Below, piece after piece: positions 15,859-23,785 of a DNA stretch of 25,841 bases. The notes beneath the pieces are model-generated. The model saw nothing but the letters and a program-made list of their open reading frames with translations, was not told the origin of the DNA and did no database searches. The stretch is from positions 1 through 25,841 of the IMG/VR virus record IMGVR_UViG_3300031601_002030. One strand, written 5' to 3'. Both the position numbers and the translations under genes were made by a program. The stretch is from a virus. Position 1 is the stretch's first letter; each line of letters opens with the position of its first letter.

Positions 15859-17427
15859 ATGATAAATACACATAATTACATAGAGAATTATACAACAAAA
15901 CAATTGGTATTACCACTGAATTTAGAAATTATTTTAGAAAAAGATTCAGAAGTATATACCTATCTTGAACTCATGAAAGGAATAAAGCTAGAAAAATACT
16001 TCGGTAGAGAAAGCAATATAGGGAGAATACCGAAAAACAGAGTCAAGATAATGAATGCCATATTATTTGGTTACATGATTGGATATAGAAGTACAAGAAG
16101 GCTTGAAGAAGCATGTAAGAACGATATCAGATTTATGTATTTGATAGAAGGAATGGCAGCGCCGTCCCATACCTTAATCAATAATGTCATGAATGAAATC
16201 AAGGAAAAACTTGATTCGTTATTAGTAGAGATAAATCAAGAAATAATGAAGCGAGAAGATATTGAAACAGATAAATTGTATATCGACGGAACAAAGATTG
16301 AAGCAGACGCGAATAAGTATACATTCAAATGGAAGAAATCGATACTAAAGTTCCGGGAGAAACTATATCTAAAAATAACAAAAGCAATCCCAGAACTAAA
16401 TGAACTAATGAAACAGCATGAATACAAACAAATCAGAACAAAAGAAAAATATAAAGTTAGAGAACTAAAAAAGATAGTGAATCGATTAGTAGAGATAATC
16501 GATTCTTTAGGTATCAAATGTGTATATGGAAAAGGTCAACGAAAAGACCCCATACAGAGAATATATGATAATTTTCAAGGATACTATAATAATAAGTTAC
16601 AGGAATACAAGAAAGACTTAGAAATCATAGGACCTAATCGAAATAGTTATGCAAAAACAGATCATGACGCAACCTTTATGCATATGAAAGAAGATCATAT
16701 GAGGAACGCGCAACTAAAGCCAGGGTATAATGTACAAATCGGTGTTAGCAATGAATATATAATGGTCATTGAAGCTTTTCAAAATGGAGCGGACCAAAAA
16801 ACATTCAAACCTGTACTAGAGAAATACAACCTTATGTATAATAATTATCCTAAATATCCAGTCGCAGACGCAGGATATGGAAGTTACGATAATTATAGTT
16901 ATTGTCTTGATCATGAAATGGGACTATATCAAAAATATGGATTATGGGCAAAAGAAAGAGAACCACAGTTTAAAAATCAAATATATAAAAAAGAAAACTT
17001 CAAACAAGATAGAAATGGCAATTATAGATGTCCTAACAATAAGATATTCGAAAAAGTGCGAGAATATCAAAGTAAGAAGATTACATATAATCACACAATC
17101 AATGAGTATGAATGTTTTTACTGTATGAAATGTCGACAAAAAAAGAACTGTACAAAAGCAAAAGAAAATAGAAAAATTACTGAAATCGTTGGATATCAGA
17201 AGATGAAAAATATAGTGATTGAGAACCTTGACTCTGAACTTGGTATAGAGCTTAGAGTACAGCGTTCTATTCAAGTTGAGGGAGCATTTGGAATTATTAA
17301 AGAAGACATGAAATTTCGTCGTTTTACTAGAACTACGTTTTCTGGCATTAAACTAGAGCTAAATTTAATCGCAATTGGATATAATTTAAAGAAATTTCAC
17401 AATAAACAGTTTCGAACGGTTAACTAA
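15859..17427 (+). CDS. IS1182-family transposase
   Basis: A full-length 522-aa DDE transposase. The N-terminal DUF772-like region (about 15-120, 'RIPKNRVKIMNAILFGYMIG') is followed by the RNase H-like core, with candidate catalytic residues D143 ('YIDGTK'), D337 ('VADAGYGSYDNY') and E474 ('VEGAFG'), and a C-terminal 'FSGIKLELNLIAIGYNLKK'. A Cys-rich stretch (about 400-435, 'CPNNK' and 'CFYCMKCRQKKNC') lies between D337 and E474, as is usual in this family. No frameshift or early stop is seen, so the element may be mobile. Confidence 0.95.
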   Translation: MINTHNYIENYTTKQLVLPLNLEIILEKDSEVYTYLELMKGIKLEKYFGRESNIGRIPKNRVKIMNAILFGYMIGYRSTRRLEEACKNDIRFMYLIEGMAAPSHTLINNVMNEIKEKLDSLLVEINQEIMKREDIETDKLYIDGTKIEADANKYTFKWKKSILKFREKLYLKITKAIPELNELMKQHEYKQIRTKEKYKVRELKKIVNRLVEIIDSLGIKCVYGKGQRKDPIQRIYDNFQGYYNNKLQEYKKDLEIIGPNRNSYAKTDHDATFMHMKEDHMRNAQLKPGYNVQIGVSNEYIMVIEAFQNGADQKTFKPVLEKYNLMYNNYPKYPVADAGYGSYDNYSYCLDHEMGLYQKYGLWAKEREPQFKNQIYKKENFKQDRNGNYRCPNNKIFEKVREYQSKKITYNHTINEYECFYCMKCRQKKNCTKAKENRKITEIVGYQKMKNIVIENLDSELGIELRVQRSIQVEGAFGIIKEDMKFRRFTRTTFSGIKLELNLIAIGYNLKKFHNKQFRTVN

Positions 17428-17484
17428 CAACTAAATAAGCTATAGAAAAATTACTTCTTTAGAGAAGTGTATTTGTTTATACTT

Positions 17485-17515
17485 AAAAAGGCACCAATGT
17501 GTGCCTTTTTTGTTT
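17485..17515. terminator. Bidirectional terminator at the right end of the IS
   Basis: AAAAAGGCAC (17485-17494), loop CAATGT and GTGCCTTTTT (17501-17510) followed by further Ts. A-rich on the left and T-rich on the right, it can work on both strands and separates the transposase from the convergent DUF4238 gene. Confidence 0.8.
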
Positions 17516-17597
17516 TTTTTAAAAGAAAGAACCTGTAGTTTTTAAAAATCTTCTCAGATTCTTAATTCTTTACAGGCCCTTACTTTATTATAAAAAA

Positions 17598-18704
17598 TCA
17601 TAAATTGTCATTCATGTAATTTTCAAAAAATTCCTTAAAACTTAAGAGGTCCTCGCTAATCGGAGAGGAAACTGAATCTTTTATACTTCTATCTTTTTTA
17701 AAGTTTAAACCAATGTTGAGTAAAGAGATTCTTTGTTGAATATCGAAATCATCATTATTCCTGTAAAACATATACCTGTCATTACATGAAAATGTAATTG
17801 CTTTTCTGTGTATTTCAGAGAAAGTGAAAGAGATTCCTGTAGCAGGGATATTGTTATTATATTGTAATATTACATCTATAACTTCATTAAATACAAATAA
17901 ATGAATAGGATTTTTCGCATAAACTATTTTTTTACTACTGACTAATTGCAATAGATTCATTTTATAAATATCTTCCTTGTCTTTTAATTCAAGGAAATCA
18001 AGATTTTTGGATTTTGGATATATTTTTTCGTCAATACACAGTAATGAAATGCGAGGAGATAGTGGTGTTAGGACTATTAAACCGGACATGACAGGGGCAT
18101 TGTGATTAGGTTGAAAAGGATTGATTAGAACAATCGGATTATCACTGGAAATAAAGTCAATATTTGTTTTATTAATACAAATGAGCATTTTAAGATCTAA
18201 TGTAATACTTTCTATATCTTTCGCTATTTTTAAACATAATCCTGCTTCTTGTCTAGTGTCAATGTTGTTTGCAAACTGATTAGTCATGTACCGCAGTTCT
18301 TCTTTAGTAAGTTCTTCTTCTAGAAATTGAGAAGTAATTGCAGTCATTTTAGAAAACATTTCTGTTTTCATTCTTGTTGTATTATCTCTACTGTCAGTAG
18401 TCCGTAACCTTTGAAATGATATAAATGAATTCATTAGTATTTTTTGCTCTTTAGATAAAATTTCGTATGGGTTAGCGAGGATTTCATTTATAAGAGGAGC
18501 CCACTTTGTTTCTAATTTTTGGAGTTTCATTTCCCATTCTTCATCCTCACCATACATATAATCTTCATAACACTGAGACGTGTATGGGATGTCTTTTATG
18601 AGTTCTCTACTTTTTATATTAATAATAGAAAATTTTTTCTTGCTATTAGCAAATGATTTCAAATAAAACTGTGGGACGTAATGTTGATGTTTTCTTTTGC
18701 TCAT
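17598..18704 (-). CDS. DUF4238 protein
   Basis: A 368-aa protein on the opposite strand to all its neighbours. The N-terminus 'KHQHYVPQFYLKSFA' (residues 5-19) is the hallmark of DUF4238, and the middle has 'FISSDNPIV' (near 195-205), also typical of the family. The biochemical function is unknown; members often occur on mobile elements and prophages. A ribosome site AAGGAG (complement of 18715-18720) lies ten bases before the ATG. It has its own minus-strand promoter, and its 3' end is 15 bp from the IS right end. Antisense orientation within a late phage operon marks it as a moron, probably expressed in the lysogen. A defence or exclusion role is inferred. Confidence 0.85.
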   Translation of the reverse strand: MSKRKHQHYVPQFYLKSFANSKKKFSIINIKSRELIKDIPYTSQCYEDYMYGEDEEWEMKLQKLETKWAPLINEILANPYEILSKEQKILMNSFISFQRLRTTDSRDNTTRMKTEMFSKMTAITSQFLEEELTKEELRYMTNQFANNIDTRQEAGLCLKIAKDIESITLDLKMLICINKTNIDFISSDNPIVLINPFQPNHNAPVMSGLIVLTPLSPRISLLCIDEKIYPKSKNLDFLELKDKEDIYKMNLLQLVSSKKIVYAKNPIHLFVFNEVIDVILQYNNNIPATGISFTFSEIHRKAITFSCNDRYMFYRNNDDFDIQQRISLLNIGLNFKKDRSIKDSVSSPISEDLLSFKEFFENYMNDNL

Positions 18705-18734
18705 TTACATGATTCTCCTTTTTTAGCTTATAAA
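18704..18734 (+). promoter_or_regulatory. Weak candidate promoter for metK
   Basis: TTTACA (18704-18709), a 19-bp spacer and TATAAA (18729-18734). It overlaps the divergent DUF4238 promoter region. The IS right-end terminator and the antisense gene upstream would otherwise leave metK-HNH without an obvious source of transcription. Confidence 0.3.
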
Positions 18735-18736
18735 TA

Positions 18737-18766
18737 ATTATATCATGTAACGAATCAATTAAACAA
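18737..18766 (-). promoter_or_regulatory. Extended -10 promoter of the DUF4238 gene
   Basis: Read on the minus strand: TTGTTT (18766-18761), an 18-bp spacer and TGA-TATAAT (-10 at 18742-18737), 33 bp before the DUF4238 ATG. Confidence 0.6.
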
Positions 18767-18784
18767 ACAATGTGGGAGGTATTA

Positions 18785-19915
18785 ATGAAAATAATTACAA
18801 GTGAATCAGTATTTAATGGACATCCTGATAAGGTATGTGACCAAATCAGTGATGCAATACTAGATGCAATTTTAGAACAAGATAAAAATGCAAGAGTAGC
18901 AGTTGAGTGCGCTATCAAAGATGACTTAGTATTTGTTTTTGGAGAAGTCACAACAACTGCTATTGTTAATTATAAACAAATAGCTAGACAGGTATTAAAA
19001 GATATAGGTTATTTAGATACTTTTAATGTGGTTACAAAGATAAGTGAACAATCATCTGATATTGCGCTTGGAGTTGATTCTAATGAATTAAAAGAACAAG
19101 GCGCAGGAGATCAAGGGATTATGTTTGGTTACGCTTGTAATGAAACACAAGAGTTTATGCCATTACCTATTATGCTCGCAAACCAAATATCTAAAGAAAT
19201 GGATAAAATCAGAAAAGAAAAGTACTCACATATTTTTGGCCCAGATGGAAAATGCCAAGTATCTGTAGGGTATGAGAATGGTAGACCAAAGAAGATTGAA
19301 ACTATTGTTGTATCCGCTCAGACGAAACCAGGAATAGATGATTTAATTATAGAAAGTATAATATTAAATGAAGTTCTAACAAAAGTGTTTGATATATATA
19401 CTATCTTTGATGCTAAGGTATTAATCAATCCAACCGGCGAATTTATAATAGGTGGACCGTATGCTGATTCAGGATTAACTGGTAGAAAGATAATTGTTGA
19501 TACGTATGGTGGCTATGCAAAACACGGTGGTGGTGCTTTCTCAGGAAAGGACGTAAGCAAAGTTGATCGTAGTGCGGCTTATTATGCAAGATACGTTGCA
19601 AAAGCCATTGTGGGGGCAGGTCTTGCCACACATTGCGAGGTTCACTTGAGCTATGCAATTGGTGTTGCAAAGCCAGTGAGCGTCTTAGTAAATACATTTG
19701 ATACAGGCGTTACAAGTGATGAAGAGATACAAGCTCTTGTTAATTATATGTTTGATTTCAAACCTGAAAGCATAAGAAAAGAACTTGATTTAGATACAGT
19801 CAAGTTCCAGGAGTTAGCAAAGTATGGACACTTTGGTAGAGAAGATTTAAATGTTCGATGGGAACATGTAGACGATAAGATTAAGCAATTGAGAGAGCTT
19901 TATGGCAAAACCTAA
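18785..19915 (+). CDS. metK: S-adenosylmethionine synthetase
   Basis: MetK, 376 aa, near the usual length. It makes SAM from methionine and ATP in the cytoplasm. Key motifs are intact: GHPDK at 12-16, signature GAGDQGIMFGYA from 106, and the phosphate-binding GGGAFSGKD at 248-256. ATG 18785 follows GGGAGG (18774-18779) by five bases; the upstream ATG 18770 has no site. Chromosomal metK is a housekeeping gene, so a complete copy inside a packaging module is a phage auxiliary gene. The following HNH gene overlaps it by 14 bp. It probably raises SAM for the ParB-methylase two genes away and perhaps for HsdM and HsdR, or offsets SAM depletion; this link is inferred. Confidence 0.95.
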   Translation: MKIITSESVFNGHPDKVCDQISDAILDAILEQDKNARVAVECAIKDDLVFVFGEVTTTAIVNYKQIARQVLKDIGYLDTFNVVTKISEQSSDIALGVDSNELKEQGAGDQGIMFGYACNETQEFMPLPIMLANQISKEMDKIRKEKYSHIFGPDGKCQVSVGYENGRPKKIETIVVSAQTKPGIDDLIIESIILNEVLTKVFDIYTIFDAKVLINPTGEFIIGGPYADSGLTGRKIIVDTYGGYAKHGGGAFSGKDVSKVDRSAAYYARYVAKAIVGAGLATHCEVHLSYAIGVAKPVSVLVNTFDTGVTSDEEIQALVNYMFDFKPESIRKELDLDTVKFQELAKYGHFGREDLNVRWEHVDDKIKQLRELYGKT

Positions 19916-20186
19916 AGAACTACATAGGTTCTATAAATCTATTCAATGGAAAGTAGCAAGAACTATCAAGATTCAGGAAGCTAATGGAAGGTGTGAACGA
20001 TGTGGTGCTTTAGGAGAAGAAGTTCATCATAAGATACGACTAACAATTCTGAATATAATGGATGTAACCATAAGTTTGAATCAAAAGAATTTAGAGTTTC
20101 TATGTAAGAAATGTCACAATGTAGAACATAAGCGTTTCTCGAAGCAACAACAATTTGATGAAGATGGTAATTTGATTTCACGATAA
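19902..20186 (+). CDS. HNH endonuclease
   Basis: A 94-aa protein in the standard form of packaging-associated phage HNH proteins: 'FYKSIQWKVAR', a zinc pair CERC (near 32-35), 'EVHHKI' carrying the catalytic histidine (near 42-44), 'LNQKNLEFLCKKCHNVEH' with the second zinc pair and the final H. In HK97-like phages this small nuclease works with terminase during DNA packaging. It overlaps the end of metK by 14 bp. In most relatives it directly precedes terS; here about 1.6 kb of cargo lies between. Confidence 0.9.
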   Translation: MAKPKELHRFYKSIQWKVARTIKIQEANGRCERCGALGEEVHHKIRLTILNIMDVTISLNQKNLEFLCKKCHNVEHKRFSKQQQFDEDGNLISR

Positions 20187-20209
20187 ACCTCGTTTTTATA
20201 ATTCATTTT

Positions 20210-20218
20210 TGATATAAT
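20210..20218 (+). promoter_or_regulatory. Extended -10 promoter of the two-gene cargo
   Basis: TGA-TATAAT (-10 at 20213-20218), 25 bp before the ATG at 20243, with no good -35 and a GGGGG ribosome site between. It is placed directly after the HNH gene, so the insert can be transcribed separately. Confidence 0.55.
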
Positions 20219-20242
20219 GGTTATAAAAAGGGGGTTGTACAT

Positions 20243-21022
20243 ATGATAAAATCTAACGTTATTAGTGTGGAGAAAAAAGACAATAAAATTGAACTACATA
20301 AAAATTCCTTTATAGATAAAATGGTACTTCTTTTTAATATAGGTGGCGTAGTTATACCACCATTAGCTCTTGTGGGTGTTGGATTGAGTTTGATTAATAA
20401 AAAATACGCAGAAGAAAATCTAAATATTCTAATAGAGCATATACAAAATCAAGAAATTAAGATTTCCGAATTTCAGAAATTGAACAAAGATAATATAAGA
20501 AACTTTTCCTTCAATGTACAAAAAATTATTGAGGAAGTTACACAAGGACGAGCTAAAGAGAAAATCAATATTTACGGAAATGCTTTATTATATGGTATTG
20601 ACAATGGTAGCATATTTGCAGATGACGATAACTTTAGTGAGAAAATAGATCTAATTGCTAATTTAAATATAAATGATTTAAGAATTTTAATTAAAATGGA
20701 CAAAGAAAAGCAGGTTTTTGGAGACGATACGATTGTTCACACTGAGTTTAGAGCTGATTTAGTTCAAACCACTCATTTCATGAATGGTAAAAAAGAAAAT
20801 TATCTTGGCTTTGATGATTTTGATATACATAGAATGTATAAACTTGTATCTCTAGGTTTAGTAAAAGAAGAATATAAGTCAGAAATTGACTCATTTCGTT
20901 CAACAGGTAGTAAAACTATTATAAAAACAGAAATCGAATTTAAATTAACAGAATATTTTGACTCATTAAAAAAATATATAGAAAATAGTAAGGAAAAGTT
21001 TGAAAATGCCCCCCCTACCTAA
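20243..21022 (+). CDS. Membrane-anchored cargo protein with possible winged-helix C-terminus
   Basis: A 259-aa protein. One strong hydrophobic segment, possibly a hairpin because of the central Pro-Pro, spans about residues 27-51; a helical, coiled-coil-prone stretch (54-100) follows. The C-terminal half has 'INDLRILIKMDKE', 'IHRMYKLVSLGLVKEEY' and 'EIEFKLTEYFDSLKKYI', an arrangement that recalls a winged helix-turn-helix, as in some Abi-alpha-like (DUF4393) proteins; this is a fold-level guess. No known family is recognised. It has its own promoter and lies between HNH and terS, 89 bp before a HEPN-like gene. Possibly a membrane sensor or regulator for that protein. Confidence 0.7.
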   Translation: MIKSNVISVEKKDNKIELHKNSFIDKMVLLFNIGGVVIPPLALVGVGLSLINKKYAEENLNILIEHIQNQEIKISEFQKLNKDNIRNFSFNVQKIIEEVTQGRAKEKINIYGNALLYGIDNGSIFADDDNFSEKIDLIANLNINDLRILIKMDKEKQVFGDDTIVHTEFRADLVQTTHFMNGKKENYLGFDDFDIHRMYKLVSLGLVKEEYKSEIDSFRSTGSKTIIKTEIEFKLTEYFDSLKKYIENSKEKFENAPPT

Positions 21023-21111
21023 GAAAAACAATATATTTAAGGGTACCGTATAGGTGGGCAACCAAAATACGCAAAGTAGAATTTTTGAATATCAGAAAAG
21101 AGGTTCTAATT

Positions 21112-21765
21112 ATGATTAACCAGTATGTTAACAATATATTCTCTAAAAATAGAGAATCATTAATCGATACATACAAGCTTAATACCAAGAAGGACATAGA
21201 ACATTTTAAACGTAAAATAATGAGTTTAGACATGAATTTTTCCGTTTTTTTTGAACAACATTATGAAATAATGGATCTTTGTAACAAAAAGAATTATGAT
21301 ACCATTGCAATGACAGTTGCATATAAGTTGATTGATAATTTTGGTTGGATGTATAATGAAAAAAAGAAAATAGGCAGTGCATATACATTTAAGCATTTTG
21401 TTTCTTCTTTTCTTATTAGAAATCTAAGTGATGATGTTACAGTTGATGAATTATGGTCATCACGTTGTGGCATGTATCATCAAAATACTTATGAGTCAAA
21501 TCATACAGCCAAAGATGATAGTGATATAAGATTTGTTGTTTTTTACTCTAATATAAAAATTTCTAAAAAAGATTTATTAAAAATAGTAAATACTATAGAT
21601 TATAAAGCTGAAGATTACTGCTTTTTACGTATGGATGAACTTTTTAAAACAATTAAAATATCTATTAATGAGTTTTTTGAATATGTTATTGTTAGTGGAA
21701 GATTATATGAAATAATTAACAAAATGGCTATGATGCCTTTATGGTATGCTTATATTGATGTCTAG
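21112..21765 (+). CDS. HEPN-like cargo protein with Rx4H motif
   Basis: A 217-aa, mostly helical protein. 'DELWSSRCGMYHQNT' (about 112-126) has R118-x4-H123, placed after a long helix as in HEPN ribonucleases such as those of abortive-infection and toxin modules. The family is not recognised more closely, and the assignment rests mainly on this motif. ATG 21112 is used because AGAGG lies about ten bases upstream; an in-frame TTG at 21085 has no site. It follows the membrane protein gene by 89 bp and ends nine bases before terS. Candidate effector of a two-gene system. Confidence 0.65.
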   Translation: MINQYVNNIFSKNRESLIDTYKLNTKKDIEHFKRKIMSLDMNFSVFFEQHYEIMDLCNKKNYDTIAMTVAYKLIDNFGWMYNEKKKIGSAYTFKHFVSSFLIRNLSDDVTVDELWSSRCGMYHQNTYESNHTAKDDSDIRFVVFYSNIKISKKDLLKIVNTIDYKAEDYCFLRMDELFKTIKISINEFFEYVIVSGRLYEIINKMAMMPLWYAYIDV

Positions 21766-21774
21766 AAATGAAAT

Positions 21775-22092
21775 ATGATAAATAGGGAGTATAAGCGACT
21801 AAAATCGCTTTTTTCTTTGGTTGATGAATCAAAGAAAGAATTAGTAGACAATTTAATATATCAAGCTGCATTTATGAAAGTAGAACTGGATAAACTACAA
21901 GTACAAATAACAAAATATGGTGCAGTTCAAATATCAAGCAAAGGTGCTCAAAGACAAACCGAAGCAGCTAAGTATTATACAAAACTTGTAAATTCATATG
22001 GTACTGTAATAAAAACATTAAACACAATACTAGGAACACAAGTTGATGATGGAGATGATGCATTTGATGAATTTCTTAAAAGAGCAAGTTGA
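21775..22092 (+). CDS. terS: Small terminase subunit, P27-like
   Basis: A 105-aa helical protein with 'EAAKYYTKLVNSYGTVIKTLNTILG' in the C-terminal half, the pattern of P27-type small terminases, and an acidic 'DDGDDAFDEFLK' tail. Small terminases recognise phage DNA for packaging and recruit the large subunit. It directly precedes terL, with its stop overlapping the terL start (TGATG). No good ribosome site is visible before ATG 21775; translation may depend on coupling with the cargo gene that ends nine bases upstream. Confidence 0.8.
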   Translation: MINREYKRLKSLFSLVDESKKELVDNLIYQAAFMKVELDKLQVQITKYGAVQISSKGAQRQTEAAKYYTKLVNSYGTVIKTLNTILGTQVDDGDDAFDEFLKRAS

Positions 22093-23735
22093 TGAACTAT
22101 TTAATTGAATACTGTAAAGAAATTGAATCAGGGAATATACTTGTAGGGGATGAATTAAAAATAGAATTAGATATACTAATTCAAGACTTAGATAATCCTA
22201 GATATATGTTTGATGAAAAGCCAGGCAATCTTCGAATAGATTTTATAGAAACCTTTTGCAAACACACTAAGTCGCCATTTAATGGTATGCCATTCATTCT
22301 TGAACTTTGGGAAAAAGTAATAATTCAATTGGCTTACGGCTTTAAAATGGCTGATACTGGATTAAGAAGATTTAATGAAGTCATTTTATTAGTAGCTAGA
22401 AAGAATGGTAAAACTACATTTGTTGCTGGAATAGATATAGCTGAATTCTTTTTATCTAGAGGTGGTGTTGATATCATATGTGCATCTAACACTACAGAAC
22501 AGGCCAATATATTATTTGAAGAGATAAATAATATGAGAGAGCAGTCTCCAGCTTTATCTAAAGAGAAAAGAAGTAAGAAGAATATATTCTTTATCTATTC
22601 TCCTAAGACAAAAAACAAGATTAAGAAACTCTCTGCTCAATCAAGAAATAAAGACGGATACAATATAGAGGTTGGTTGTATTGATGAAGTACATGAAATG
22701 ACTGATTCAAAAGTATATGATGCTATTAAACAAAGCCAATCAACAAAGAAAGAACCTCTAATATTTATAATAACCACCGAAGGAACAACTGTTGGTGGTT
22801 TTTTAGATAACAAATTAGATTATTGTAGAAAAATGTTAAAAGGTGAGATCAAGGACGAGAGAGTTCTACCCTGGTTTTATACACAAGATTCAACAAATGA
22901 AATATATGAAAATCCTAAGTCATGGCAGAAATCAAATCCAAGCCTTGGAGCTATTAAACTAAATAGTTATTTAGAAGACCTAATGAATAAATCAAAACAT
23001 GACTTATCAACAAGAGTTACTATGTTATGTAAAGACTTTAATATAAAGCAAGTTGAGCAAGGTTCTTGGTTAGCGTTTGACGAGTTAAGTAATGGAGACA
23101 AATATAACTTGGATGATTTAAGAGATAGTTATGCAATTGGTGGTGTTGATTTGTCATCAACTACAGACTTAACGGCGGCTATACTTGTTATACAGAAAAA
23201 GGATAGTTCAAAGAAGTATATAATCCCTCACTTCTTTATGCCTAGTGAAGTAATAGAAAAAAGAATTGCTGAAGATAGTGTTCCTTATGATATATGGATT
23301 AAGAAAGGGTTTATTACATTAACCGAAGGAAATCAGAATGATTTTTCATTAGTTACTCAATGGTTTATGAAGATGATTCATACTTATCAGATTAGACCAC
23401 TATGGGTTGGTTATGATCCATGGAACTCACAGTATTGGGTTAAGGAAATGGAAGATATGGGTTTCAATATGGAGAAGACTAGACAAGGTGTTTATACTTT
23501 ATCTGAACCAATGAAACAATTAGAAGCAGATTTAAAAAATGGCTTAGTCAATTATAATAACAATCCTATTTTGAAATGGTGTTTATCAAACACTCAAGCT
23601 AAGGTCGATTTGAACGGTAATATACAACCATCAAAGCTAAACTCAAAATATAAAAGAATAGATGGTACAGTAGCAATGATTATTGCGTATGTTGTTCTAA
23701 ATAGATTTAAAATAGATTATGAAAATATGTTATAA
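22092..23735 (+). CDS. terL: Large terminase subunit
   Basis: TerL, 547 aa, Terminase_1 (HK97-like) family: an ATPase and nuclease that pumps phage DNA into proheads. The ATPase has a Walker A-like 'VARKNGKTT' (about 101-109) and Walker B 'VGCIDEVHE' (D198-E199). The nuclease half starts with 'GGVDLSSTTDLTA' (D353), the first acidic residue of the RNase H-like centre, and 'VGYDPWNSQYWV' gives a second. The start is ATG 22092, sharing one base with the terS stop. Full length with no lesion. The usual next gene is the portal; here a DUF2971 gene is inserted between them. Confidence 0.93.
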   Translation: MNYLIEYCKEIESGNILVGDELKIELDILIQDLDNPRYMFDEKPGNLRIDFIETFCKHTKSPFNGMPFILELWEKVIIQLAYGFKMADTGLRRFNEVILLVARKNGKTTFVAGIDIAEFFLSRGGVDIICASNTTEQANILFEEINNMREQSPALSKEKRSKKNIFFIYSPKTKNKIKKLSAQSRNKDGYNIEVGCIDEVHEMTDSKVYDAIKQSQSTKKEPLIFIITTEGTTVGGFLDNKLDYCRKMLKGEIKDERVLPWFYTQDSTNEIYENPKSWQKSNPSLGAIKLNSYLEDLMNKSKHDLSTRVTMLCKDFNIKQVEQGSWLAFDELSNGDKYNLDDLRDSYAIGGVDLSSTTDLTAAILVIQKKDSSKKYIIPHFFMPSEVIEKRIAEDSVPYDIWIKKGFITLTEGNQNDFSLVTQWFMKMIHTYQIRPLWVGYDPWNSQYWVKEMEDMGFNMEKTRQGVYTLSEPMKQLEADLKNGLVNYNNNPILKWCLSNTQAKVDLNGNIQPSKLNSKYKRIDGTVAMIIAYVVLNRFKIDYENML

Positions 23736-23737
23736 GG

Positions 23738-23766
23738 TTTAAAATTTTATAGGCTAATGTTATAAT
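23738..23766 (+). promoter_or_regulatory. Promoter of the DUF2971 gene
   Basis: TTTAAA (23738-23743), a 17-bp spacer, and TGT-TATAAT (-10 at 23761-23766), 19 bp before the ATG at 23786. Best-formed of the cargo promoters. Confidence 0.65.
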
Positions 23767-23785
23767 TTTTGTAACGAGGTAATGT

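Larger units (their letters stand above)
15767..17582 (+). mobile_element. IS1182-family insertion sequence
   Basis: Bounded by imperfect inverted repeats: 15767-15783 (TAAGGGGCTGTAAAGAA) and 17566-17582, whose reverse complement differs at one of 17 positions. One transposase gene fills the interior, with a hairpin terminator and promoter at the left end and a bidirectional terminator near the right end. The element sits at the gene boundary after the 95-aa gene and looks intact. I could not find a clear target-site duplication. Confidence 0.9.

Noticed and set aside
15760-17590. Target-site duplication around the IS
   Set aside because: The bases next to the inverted repeats do not form a clear direct repeat; the TAA/TTA ends belong to the repeats themselves.
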